From: Geminicoccaceae bacterium | GTDB taxonomy: Bacteria > Pseudomonadota > Alphaproteobacteria > Geminicoccales > Geminicoccaceae | NCBI GenBank assembly: GCA_020446285.1 | Contig: JAGREZ010000223.1 | Location: 1 to 11,745, forward strand | Reading direction: 5' to 3' | DNA: 11,745 bases | Shown: positions 1 through 7,107 of the stretch, one piece after another | How the letters are laid out: every line of letters starts with the position of its first letter | How positions within the stretch are numbered: position 1 is the first letter of the stretch | Translations under genes and position numbers: made by a program | Notes under the pieces: model-generated | Told to the model about the DNA's origin: nothing | The model's database searches: none | What the model saw: only the letters and a program-made list of their open reading frames with translations

Positions 1-395
1 TGGATGGTCTCGATCTGAGCGGGCTCGATCTTGCCGGCGCGATCCTGCGGGACTCCTCGCTCAAGCGGGCGGTGCTGGACGACAGCATCCTCGATGGCGT
101 GGACGCGCGGAGGGCCAAATTCGTCTCGGCGTCAATGCGCAGGGCAAATCTCGAAGGTGCCGATCTCAGCCTTGCGGACCTGACCAGCGCCGATCTCGAG
201 GGTGCTGTCCTGCGGGGGGCGGATCTCAGCCGTTCGAAGCTCTTCAATGCGAATCTGCGCGAGGCGGATCTCACGGGTGCCCGTCTCGAAGGGGTCGATC
301 TCCTGCGGGCAGACCTTTCCGGTGCCATCTGGGTGGATGGCGAGGGACATTGTTCAGCCGGATCGATCGGGCGGTGTCGGAAAATGCGTGACTGA
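1..395 (+). CDS. Pentapeptide-repeat protein, C-terminal part (5' end outside window)
   Basis: The reading frame is open from the first complete codon at position 3 to a TGA at 393-395, so the start lies upstream of the window. The visible 130 residues are almost all tandem five-residue units of the A(D/N)Lxx type (for example LEGAD, LSLAD, LTSAD, LEGAV, LRGAD), the hallmark of a right-handed quadrilateral beta-helix. The repeats end about 23 residues before the stop in a tail containing AIWVDG, C and SIGRC; from memory, a W-DG-C-SIG-C ending is common in alphaproteobacterial members. The family includes gyrase-protecting DNA mimics and many proteins of unknown role. No specific function can be assigned from this fragment. 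Its last 42 bases overlap, tail to tail, the end of the minus-strand PAS/EAL gene. A GTG at 72-74 is in frame but sits within the repeats and is not the natural start. Confidence 0.88.
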   Translation, partial: DGLDLSGLDLAGAILRDSSLKRAVLDDSILDGVDARRAKFVSASMRRANLEGADLSLADLTSADLEGAVLRGADLSRSKLFNANLREADLTGARLEGVDLLRADLSGAIWVDGEGHCSAGSIGRCRKMRD

Positions 396-3149
396 CGCCG
401 CCCCGCCCCGGAACGAGGGGATGCGACCGTTGTTCAGCTGGGCGAGAAACTCCGGGATGTCACTGGCGGGCATCGGCCGTGCGAACAGGAAACCCTGAAC
501 CTCGTCGCAGCGAAAGCGGCGCAAGGCCTCCAGCTGGCCGGGACTTTCGACACCCTCGGCGATCGTCTTGAGACCGAGGGCCCGGCCCATGGCAACGATC
601 GCCTCGACAATCGCCGCACTGTTCGAATCATGATCGATGTCGGCGATGAACGAACGGTCGATCTTGAGGGAACGTATGGGAAAACGCTTGAGATAGGCGA
701 GCGACGAGTAGCCTGTTCCGAAATCGTCGACAGCGAGGGTGACGCCGGAGGCTTCGAGCGCGCGCAACCGTTCGACGATGCCATTGCCGCTGTGCATGAC
801 CATACTCTCGGTCAGTTCGAGTTCGAGCAGGCCAGGGGGGAAATCGCTTTCCTGCGCCGCCTCGCGGATCTGACCCGGAAGGTCGGCGTGTTCGAACTGA
901 CGCGCGGACAGATTGACCGCGAGCCGCAATCGATCGAACCCGGCGGCATGCCAGCGGCGAACCTCGCGCATGGCGCGTGCAAGCGCCCAGCGGCCGATCT
1001 CGACGATCATTCCGGTTTCCTCGGCGACCGGAATGAAATCGCCCGGAGATATCGTCCCGAGTTCGGGATGGTGCCAGCGCAACAACGCCTCGAAACCGAT
1101 GATGGAACCGTCGTCGATCGCAATCTGGGGCTGGAAATGCACGGCGAGCTGCCTTTGCTCGAGTGCGTTGCGCAGATTCGTCTCCAGCATCAGACGCGCG
1201 GCCGCATGCTCGTTCATGGTTGCGGTGAAACGCCGTAGATGGCCGCGTCCGGCGCGTTTGGCATGGCCGAGCGCGATATCGGCATAGCGGATGAGCGTAT
1301 CCGCATCGCGGCCTTCGTCAGGGAACAGGGCCAGTCCGGCGCAGACGGAGAGATTGAAGGATTGCCCGTCGATCTCGAGCGGCGATCCGAGCGATGCAAG
1401 GAGACGCAGCGCCCGTGCTTCGAGCTCTTCCGCGTCATTGTCGCTGTCTAGAACGATGAGGAAACGGTCGGCGGACAGCCGTGCCGCGTGGAGCCGGTCC
1501 GACGCCAGCTCCAGGATTCTCTCGCCGAAACCATGGAGCAGGCGGTCGCCGAGTGCCATGCCAAGCGACTCGTTGAAGACCCTGAAGCGGTCGATGTCGA
1601 CAGCCATGATCGCAAACCGCCGCCCGTCCCGGTCCGCCCGCTCGATCAGTTGTGCCAGATTGTCCGCGAACAGAATGCGATTGGGCAGTCGTGTGACCGG
1701 ATCGTTGAAGGCGAGACGATGAAGGCGGGTCTGTTCGATCCCCGTTCCCGAGCGCTCGTTCAGGAGCAGCACATGGGCATTGGTATCATTCGTTTCGGCG
1801 CGGATGAGCCGCGCATGTACGGAAAGCCCCGGATCGTCACCGGCAAGGCAGACCGCATCGAATGCGAGATCGTGCATATCGGCCGCAAGGGAGATCGACG
1901 CCGGATCGAGACCGAGCGATCGTTCCTTCGGTTCCAGAAGCGCGGAAAGGGTCCTTCCCTCGAGATCCTGCGGTTCGAGCCCCCACAGATGCGCTGCAGC
2001 CCGCGTTGCGAGACGTACGCGAAGTTCGGAATCGAGACTGACAACCGCCACCTTCGAGGATTCCAGCAACGCCAGTGCATCGTCGGACATCACGGAAGGC
2101 GTTGTTTGCGGTTCGAGCAGTCCGAGGAAGAAACCGACAAAGGGCTGCAGCGGCAGGAGGCTCCAGCGGCGCCTTTCGTCCCATCGCGCCGCGAGCATCG
2201 AGGGCAGACCTCCGGGCGCTCCTGGCCGGGGGGTCTGGGAAGGATCGACGAGATCCTTCAGGCTCTGAAACTCGTGCGGATGCCTGCCTGCCGCGTCGGC
2301 AAGATGGTGAGGTTCGAAGATGCGCTGGATCCGCAGATCGGTGTCGAAGAAAACAGCGGTCGTCTCGAGCCGCCTTGCCAGAAGCGAAACGAGACCGGCG
2401 ACGAGAGGGCGGGCCTCGTCCATGCGCGCTGCCTGCCGCGGCGGCGCAACGAGCATCAGCCACATGCGATCGCCGAGAAAGGCGCTCGTGAGCGTTATCC
2501 TGCCGGTTCCGGGGTCATCCGATGCAATGCTTGTGAAGGCAGCGCCCTTGCGGTTCCGGGCTTCGAGCAGGGTGCGGTAGGCGGGACCCACGAGAGGCGG
2601 TATCAACACATTTTCAATGTAATTCGAATCGTCGCCGTCGGGCAATCGATCGACCAGGCCTACCCGATGCGGCCCGCCATCCAGTGAAAGTACCCGTCCT
2701 CCGCTCGCGATGAGCAGGAGCGCTCCGCCGCTGATGCTTTCACCGTCGCTGCGGAGGGTCGCGAGTTCCCGGGCGACGCGTCGCAATGTCCGGTTGCCCG
2801 ATCTGCCGCGAAGCATGATCAGATAGCTTGACGGGCTCGAGGGGTTGGGGCGGCCGCGCAGTGCGGATGCCCTTTCGATATCGCCGCGCAGGCTGACCTC
2901 GAACGGGCGGTTGCGGGCGAGACAGTCCATGACCTGCAACATGCGGTCCTCGTCCAGAACGCCGCGCAGGAGGCCTGTCACGGGCATGCCTCGCCAGTTG
3001 TGCTCCTTCGGCCGGCCGAGGGAGGCGAAGCGATCGTTCATGTCGCTCACCCGCCAGAATTCGCGCTCGCCGTCGCGCACGAGGAGGCAGGCTCCGAAAG
3101 GCACGGCCGCGAGCACGTCGAGACCTGCCGTGGCGTCAGGCGATGTCAT
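354..3149 (-). CDS. PAS / degenerate GGDEF / EAL protein, predicted c-di-GMP phosphodiesterase
   Basis: This 931-residue protein probably hydrolyses cyclic di-GMP. The EAL domain spans about residues 651-905 and keeps every expected catalytic residue: E687 (EALLRW), N746, E778/E781 (ELELTE), D808-D809 (DDFGTGYSS), K829, E865 and Q885. The GGDEF domain (about 473-641) keeps VDIDRF at 517-522, but its signature reads SADRF at 559-563 and there is no RxxD inhibitory site. Diguanylate cyclase activity is therefore unlikely and the domain may be regulatory. The N-terminal 460 residues look sensory: a PAS-like stretch at about 10-115, another at about 245-345 and a clearer PAS at about 355-465. No transmembrane helix is obvious, so it should be cytosolic. 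The ATG at 3149 is the most upstream plausible start, with no clear Shine-Dalgarno. The gene diverges from the rfbC operon, and its 3' end overlaps the pentapeptide gene. Confidence 0.93.
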   Translation of the reverse strand: MTSPDATAGLDVLAAVPFGACLLVRDGEREFWRVSDMNDRFASLGRPKEHNWRGMPVTGLLRGVLDEDRMLQVMDCLARNRPFEVSLRGDIERASALRGRPNPSSPSSYLIMLRGRSGNRTLRRVARELATLRSDGESISGGALLLIASGGRVLSLDGGPHRVGLVDRLPDGDDSNYIENVLIPPLVGPAYRTLLEARNRKGAAFTSIASDDPGTGRITLTSAFLGDRMWLMLVAPPRQAARMDEARPLVAGLVSLLARRLETTAVFFDTDLRIQRIFEPHHLADAAGRHPHEFQSLKDLVDPSQTPRPGAPGGLPSMLAARWDERRRWSLLPLQPFVGFFLGLLEPQTTPSVMSDDALALLESSKVAVVSLDSELRVRLATRAAAHLWGLEPQDLEGRTLSALLEPKERSLGLDPASISLAADMHDLAFDAVCLAGDDPGLSVHARLIRAETNDTNAHVLLLNERSGTGIEQTRLHRLAFNDPVTRLPNRILFADNLAQLIERADRDGRRFAIMAVDIDRFRVFNESLGMALGDRLLHGFGERILELASDRLHAARLSADRFLIVLDSDNDAEELEARALRLLASLGSPLEIDGQSFNLSVCAGLALFPDEGRDADTLIRYADIALGHAKRAGRGHLRRFTATMNEHAAARLMLETNLRNALEQRQLAVHFQPQIAIDDGSIIGFEALLRWHHPELGTISPGDFIPVAEETGMIVEIGRWALARAMREVRRWHAAGFDRLRLAVNLSARQFEHADLPGQIREAAQESDFPPGLLELELTESMVMHSGNGIVERLRALEASGVTLAVDDFGTGYSSLAYLKRFPIRSLKIDRSFIADIDHDSNSAAIVEAIVAMGRALGLKTIAEGVESPGQLEALRRFRCDEVQGFLFARPMPASDIPEFLAQLNNGRIPSFRGGAASVTHFPTPPDRSG

Positions 3150-3683
3150 GTCACGTCAGCCGGCAATATCGGTCGGACAATCTGCGATCGGAGATCGTAC
3201 CATTTCTTGGTTCTTCAACTTTTCGCTGTCGATAGCAGACGTTCCCTTCGCTACCCTGCGGCGCTGCATACCGCATTTGCCACCGCATCGCGGCATTTGT
3301 TTTTGCCGCCAGGGCAGTACAGGGTGGTGTAGGTTCGGTCTTGTAACGAGACGGGCAACCTGAACATGGCGGGAATAGCCAGGCCAGCCCTCGCACACCT
3401 GCCGCGATCCTAGAGCTTTTTCAGTTCGGGCGGAATAGCCTGAACGGCGAGGAAATGCGGCAGGACAAGGAGATAGGGCATTTCAATGGGTGAAGGGAAT
3501 GGTGCCGGCGGAATACGACGGGAGGGTGTGCTCGTGCCGTGGTGGCAACGGAAATCTGTTGCCATTAAGGTTTCGGTAAATGATTACCGTTAGGTTGCCT
3601 TTTGAATCGGACGGGCTCGCGTGTCTTGCTGTACCGGGGCCGCAGGTCGATGGAATCCAATGTGACAGAGATAGGGCAAGTGA
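3150..3683. other. 534-base divergent intergenic region
   Basis: This gap separates the divergent PAS/EAL and rfbC genes and must hold both promoters. No convincing gene is present. Visible repeats are two similar 12-mers of the form GCGGGAATAGCC / GGCGGAATAGCC (3369-3380 and 3429-3440), a direct 11-mer GAGATAGGGCA (3470-3480 and 3668-3678, the second just before the rfbC start), and a small palindrome CGATC-GGA-GATCG (3185-3197). A 35-codon frame (ATG 3486, TAG 3591-3593) has an AAGGAG 13 bases upstream, but this spacing is long and the peptide has no recognisable features. I cannot place a -35/-10 pair with confidence for either gene. Confidence 0.6.
3543..3599. promoter_or_regulatory. Inverted-repeat cluster upstream of rfbC (candidate operators)
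   Basis: Two perfect inverted repeats lie side by side: TGGCAAC (3543-3549) with GTTGCCA (3558-3564) across 8 bases, and CGGTAA (3574-3579) with TTACCG (3584-3589) across 4 bases. A further GTTGCC follows at 3594-3599, and one more GGCAAC lies upstream at 3354-3359. The stretch is more AT-rich than its surroundings and ends about 85 bases before rfbC. Neither repeat is followed by a T-run, so intrinsic terminators are unlikely. Protein-binding sites controlling the sugar operon, or a structured leader, are the likelier readings. The binding protein is unknown. Confidence 0.4.
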
Positions 3684-4274
3684 ATGGAGCTGGTTGAGAC
3701 CGCGATACCCGACGTCAGGATCATCAAGCCAAGGAAGTTTGGCGATCATCGCGGGTTCTTTTCCGAAGTGTACAATCGTCGGCAGTTCGAGGAGGCGGGC
3801 CTTTCGCTCGACTTCGTGCAGGACAATCACTCCCGTTCGGCTCAGCGCGGGACGATTCGGGGTCTGCATTTCCAGTCGCCGCCATTTGCCCAGACCAAGC
3901 TCGTCAGGGTCCTGCAGGGTGCGATCCTCGATGTCGCGGTCGACATCCGCAAGGGGTCGCCCTGGTATGGCCGGCATGTCGCCGTGGAACTCACCGACGA
4001 GGGATGGAACCAGCTTCTCGTGCCCAGGGGCTTTGCGCACGGTTTCATGACGCTGACCGAGGACACCGAGGTCTTCTACAAGGTCGATGCCTATTATTCC
4101 CCCGATCACGACAAGGGCATCATGTGGAACGATCCGGATATCGGCATCGAGTGGCCGCTCGACGGACTCGAGGCCATCCTTTCCGACAAGGACATGCGCC
4201 AGCCGTCATTCGCTGCGCTTGAAGATCATTTCGTCTACTCCGGCGCCGTCGAGCGACAGGTTGCCGATCACTGA
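3684..4274 (+). CDS. rfbC: dTDP-4-dehydrorhamnose 3,5-epimerase
   Basis: RfbC/RmlC carries out the third step of dTDP-L-rhamnose synthesis, epimerising C3 and C5 of dTDP-4-keto-6-deoxyglucose. The 196-residue length is close to the family norm of about 180-190. Hallmarks are FGDHRGFFSEVYN (19-31), QDNHSRSAQRGTIRGLHFQ (46-64) with the catalytic base H62, LVPRGFAHGF (112-121), Y132 as the presumed general acid, WNDPDIGIEWP (148-158), and SDKD (167-170), whose D170 matches the Asp partner of the catalytic His. This is a single-domain cupin, active in the cytosol as a dimer in characterised members. A weak AGGG lies a few bases before the ATG. It is the first gene of a probable operon, with the SDR gene 16 bases downstream. 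The active site looks complete. Confidence 0.95.
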   Translation: MELVETAIPDVRIIKPRKFGDHRGFFSEVYNRRQFEEAGLSLDFVQDNHSRSAQRGTIRGLHFQSPPFAQTKLVRVLQGAILDVAVDIRKGSPWYGRHVAVELTDEGWNQLLVPRGFAHGFMTLTEDTEVFYKVDAYYSPDHDKGIMWNDPDIGIEWPLDGLEAILSDKDMRQPSFAALEDHFVYSGAVERQVADH

Positions 4275-4290
4275 CTGGGAGAGTTTTTCG

Positions 4291-5343
4291 ATGGAACGAG
4301 TTCTCGTTACCGGCGCGGGGGGATATATCGGCACGACACTCGTGCCGATGCTGCTCGAGGCCGGCTATCAGGTGCGCGCGATCGACCGTTTCTTCTTCGG
4401 CAACGATCTTCTCCCGGACCATCCGCGTCTCGAGAAGATCAAGGCCGACAGCCGTCAGCTCGGCGCGGATCACTTCCGCAATGTCGATCATGTCATCGAT
4501 CTCGTCGCGATCTCGAACGACCCGAGCGGTGAACTCTTCCAGGAGGCGACCTACGAGATCAACCATGAATCGCGCGTCGCCTGCGCACGCCTCGCGAAGA
4601 TGGCCGGCGTCAAGCGCTATGTGCTGCCCTCGTCCTGCAGCATCTACGGCTTCCAGGAGCCCTCGGTCGTCTGTGACGAAACATTCAAGACCAATCCGCT
4701 GACGACCTACGCCAAGGCCAACGAACTTGCCGAGCACGGAGTCTTTCCGCTCGCCGATGACGATTTCTGCGTGGTGGTGCTGCGTCAGGCGACGGTCTAC
4801 GGCTACAGCCCGCGCATGCGCTTCGATCTTGCGATCAACGGCATGACCTACGGCGCATGGAAGACCGGTACCCTGCCGTTGATGCGCGATGGCACCCAGT
4901 GGCGGCCGATGGTGCATGTGCGCGACACCGCTCGCGCACAGATGTTCATGCTTGCCGCACCGGTCGACAAGGTCAACGGCCAGCTCTTCAATGTCGGTTC
5001 CGATGCCAACAACTACCAGCTCGGGCCGCTTGCCGAGACGATCGCCGGGGCCGTACCGAAGGATGTGAAGGTCGAGTGGTATGGCGATGCCGACCACCGT
5101 TCCTACCGGGTGAAGTTCGACAAGATCGAAGCGCTCGGCTGGAAGGCGGAAAAGACCGCGGTCGATGGTGTGAACGAGATCGTCGAACGGCTGGAAAACG
5201 GCACGCTCGACCGCACCACGAGGACGATCACGCTCGACTGGTACCAGGAACTGATCCGCTGGCAGAAGATCGTGCATGAGGCCGAACTCGGTGGCGCGAT
5301 GCTGAACCTCGCCGACGGGCAGGCGGGTCGCAAGACCGGCTGA
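4291..5343 (+). CDS. Extended SDR NAD-dependent epimerase/dehydratase (nucleotide-sugar type)
   Basis: This 350-residue extended short-chain dehydrogenase/reductase has a Rossmann nucleotide-binding motif GAGGYIG (8-14) and D32 at the end of the second strand, favouring NAD(H). A Ser-rich active-site strand follows (LPSSCSIYG, 112-120), then the catalytic Tyr in PLTTYAKAN (136-144) and a C-terminal sugar-nucleotide region. The usual YxxxK is altered: Y140 is followed by Asn at +4 and Lys at +2. The start at 4291 is chosen because GTGxxG begins a few residues in and GGGAGAG precedes it; the frame is open further upstream but only as a shadow inside rfbC. It lies between rfbC and rfbA, so it probably acts on a dTDP-hexose or another activated sugar. 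It does not look like RmlB, and I do not recognise it as RmlD. The substrate is unknown. Confidence 0.88.
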   Translation: MERVLVTGAGGYIGTTLVPMLLEAGYQVRAIDRFFFGNDLLPDHPRLEKIKADSRQLGADHFRNVDHVIDLVAISNDPSGELFQEATYEINHESRVACARLAKMAGVKRYVLPSSCSIYGFQEPSVVCDETFKTNPLTTYAKANELAEHGVFPLADDDFCVVVLRQATVYGYSPRMRFDLAINGMTYGAWKTGTLPLMRDGTQWRPMVHVRDTARAQMFMLAAPVDKVNGQLFNVGSDANNYQLGPLAETIAGAVPKDVKVEWYGDADHRSYRVKFDKIEALGWKAEKTAVDGVNEIVERLENGTLDRTTRTITLDWYQELIRWQKIVHEAELGGAMLNLADGQAGRKTG

Positions 5344-5465
5344 TCGTGTGTCGCCGGGCATGATCTGTCCGGCGGAGCATGGCAGGCCCGGGGACGGCGA
5401 GCGGCATTCGTTCCGCACGTCGTCCCGAAATCACATTCACACCAACAGAACACCGGAAGTCTTGC

Positions 5466-6380
5466 ATGTGGAAGGGCATCATTCTCGCCGGAGGATCTGG
5501 CACCCGGCTTTATCCGATCACGAGAGCCGTCTGTAAGCAGCTCCTGCCGATCTTCGACAAGCCCCTGATCTACTATCCGCTGACGACCCTGATGCTCGCC
5601 GGCATCCGGGACATCCTCATCATTACCACGCCCGAGGACCAGTGGCAGTTCAAGACGCTGCTGAAGGATGGAAGCCAGTGGGGGCTCCGGCTCAGCTATG
5701 CCCAGCAGACCCGTCCCGAGGGTCTTGCGCAGGCATTCACGATCGGCAGGGACTTCATCGGCAACGACAATTGTGCGCTCGTGCTCGGTGACAACATCTA
5801 TTTCGGCCACTATCTGCGCGCCGATCTGCAGCGGGTGACCGGGCATCGCGATGGCGCCACCGTATTCGGCTACCGGGTGAGCGACCCTGAACGATACGGT
5901 GTCGTCGAGTTCGACGGGAACGGCAAGGCGGTCAGCATCGAGGAAAAACCCGAGAAGCCGCGATCGAACTATGCTGTGACCGGCCTCTACTTCTATGACA
6001 ATCAGGTGATTGACATTGCCCGCGATCTCAAGCCTTCCGCCCGCGGCGAGTACGAGATCACCGACCTGAACAAGGTCTATCTGAAAGAGGGAAAGCTGCG
6101 GGTCGAGCGGATGGGGCGCGGCTATGCGTGGTTCGACGCCGGTACCCACGACAGTCTGTTGCAGGCCGGCGAATTCGTTCGCACGATCCAGCAGCGCCAG
6201 GGCTTTCAGGTCGCCTGTCCGGAAGAGATCGCCTATCTTCTCGGGCACATCGATGCAGACAGGTTGCGGGAGCTCGCAGAGCCCCTGGCCAAGACGGCCT
6301 ATGGCCGCTACCTTCTCGACGTCGTCCTCTCCGATGAACCCTGGAAGGCGGGCGAGATCGGCGGCTTGCTCGTGGCGTGA
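5466..6380 (+). CDS. rfbA: Glucose-1-phosphate thymidylyltransferase
   Basis: RfbA/RmlA joins glucose-1-phosphate and dTTP to give dTDP-glucose and pyrophosphate, the entry step for dTDP-sugars. The 304 residues match the family length of about 290. Motifs are [16 protein letters not shown] (4-19, nucleotide-binding loop), [12 protein letters not shown] (28-39), LGDN (107-110, D109 a Mg ligand), YGVVEFD (144-150), EEKP (159-162) and WFDAGT (222-227, with D224 as the second Mg ligand). The start at 5466 is chosen because [10 protein letters not shown] aligns with the normal N-terminus and GGAAG lies 6 bases upstream; an in-frame ATG at 5379 would add 29 residues of unsupported sequence. A 122-base gap separates it from the SDR gene. 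That gap contains an imperfect hairpin (5352-5374, no T-run), so it may be read through or have its own promoter. No rmlB or rmlD lies nearby. Confidence 0.96.
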   Translation: MWKGIILAGGSGTRLYPITRAVCKQLLPIFDKPLIYYPLTTLMLAGIRDILIITTPEDQWQFKTLLKDGSQWGLRLSYAQQTRPEGLAQAFTIGRDFIGNDNCALVLGDNIYFGHYLRADLQRVTGHRDGATVFGYRVSDPERYGVVEFDGNGKAVSIEEKPEKPRSNYAVTGLYFYDNQVIDIARDLKPSARGEYEITDLNKVYLKEGKLRVERMGRGYAWFDAGTHDSLLQAGEFVRTIQQRQGFQVACPEEIAYLLGHIDADRLRELAEPLAKTAYGRYLLDVVLSDEPWKAGEIGGLLVA

Positions 6381-6491
6381 ACGCAGGAGCGCCGAAGGAT
6401 CGACAGCTGGTCGGCCGCTTCCCTTATTTCACTTGTCCGGACCGGTTGATGCGGCAATCTGCTGGCGAATGGGGCCTGGCAACGATTCCGC

Positions 6492-7079
6492 TCAGTGCTG
6501 CTCTCCATCGGCGTAATAGCCGACAATGTCACCGTCGGTGGAGACACCGAGGCCGTTGAGCAGGCGGTTGACATAGTTGAAATAGCCGATGATCTGGTTT
6601 GCCTCGAGGATCCGTCCGTCATCCAGCCCCGCATTTTTCAGGGCCTCGACGTCGGCCCTGTTCATTCCGCCCGGTTCTTTCGTGAGTTTTCGTGCATAGC
6701 GCATGAGCTCGAGTTCCACGCCGTCGAAGGCATCTTCCGGGCGGTCAGAGCGAAGCGCTCTCTCGATCGCCTCGGCGCGTGCCTCGTCGTCGATCAGGTG
6801 GCGGGCATTGGTCCAGTGGTTGGCCAGCGAATAGGGGCAGTCATTGAGGATCGACACATAGGACGAAAGCGTTTCCTGCAGCCACGCGGGCAGGGTGTTG
6901 GCATCATCATGCAGGGCGGCGCGATAGAGCATGACATGGCCGCGCATGGTATTGGGGCGAAGCGAGTGCACGCGCATGACGTTGTCGACCGTACCGTGTG
7001 GCGTGCGGGCGAGCGACAGGGCGTCGAGCAGTTCGACGTCGGCCTCGTCATCGGCGATCATGCGGATCCAGGCGGTCAT
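6492..7079 (-). CDS. Peroxidase-related protein, AhpD/carboxymuconolactone decarboxylase-like
   Basis: This 195-residue all-helical protein resembles the uncharacterised peroxidase-related branch of the AhpD-like superfamily. The core is LQETLSSYVS (67-76, with E69 the usual proton-relay Glu), followed by NDCPYSLANHW (79-89), and a C-terminal helix YFNYVNRLLNGLGV (166-179) typical of this branch. In active members the core is CxxCxxxH. Here it is C81-P-Y-S84-L-A-N-H88, so the second cysteine, the peroxidatic one in AhpD, is Ser. Classical disulfide-cycling peroxidase activity is therefore doubtful. The ATG at 7079 has AGGA 5 bases upstream. The gene begins 28 bases after the permease gene and is probably the last gene of the binding-protein/permease operon. 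A role in ligand metabolism or redox protection is possible but not shown. No signal peptide is present, so the protein is likely cytosolic. Confidence 0.85.
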   Translation of the reverse strand: MTAWIRMIADDEADVELLDALSLARTPHGTVDNVMRVHSLRPNTMRGHVMLYRAALHDDANTLPAWLQETLSSYVSILNDCPYSLANHWTNARHLIDDEARAEAIERALRSDRPEDAFDGVELELMRYARKLTKEPGGMNRADVEALKNAGLDDGRILEANQIIGYFNYVNRLLNGLGVSTDGDIVGYYADGEQH

Positions 7080-7107
7080 GGTTTCCTGATTTCCCTCGAT
7101 ATCGGGT

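Noticed and set aside
1488..2687. 399-codon plus-strand frame inside the PAS/EAL gene
   Set aside because: It lies wholly antisense to a strongly supported gene and has no domain features.
3565..3579. CtrA-like TTAA-N7-TTAA site before rfbC
   Set aside because: The second half reads GTAA, so the match is incomplete and could easily be chance.
3486..3593. Possible 35-codon small gene before rfbC
   Set aside because: AAGGAG is 13 bases from the ATG, too far for a good site, the peptide has no recognisable features, and the frame overlaps the inverted repeats.
5352..5374. Hairpin between the SDR gene and rfbA as a terminator
   Set aside because: Six-base stem with an 11-base loop and no T-run; too weak to call an operon end.
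4120..5418. 432-codon open frame on the minus strand opposite the SDR gene
   Set aside because: It is antisense to a gene with clear family motifs, its peptide resembles no family, and long antisense frames are normal in GC-rich DNA.
5103..6248. 381-codon open frame on the minus strand opposite rfbA
   Set aside because: It is a shadow of rfbA and the SDR end; there is no recognisable domain and no sensible start context.
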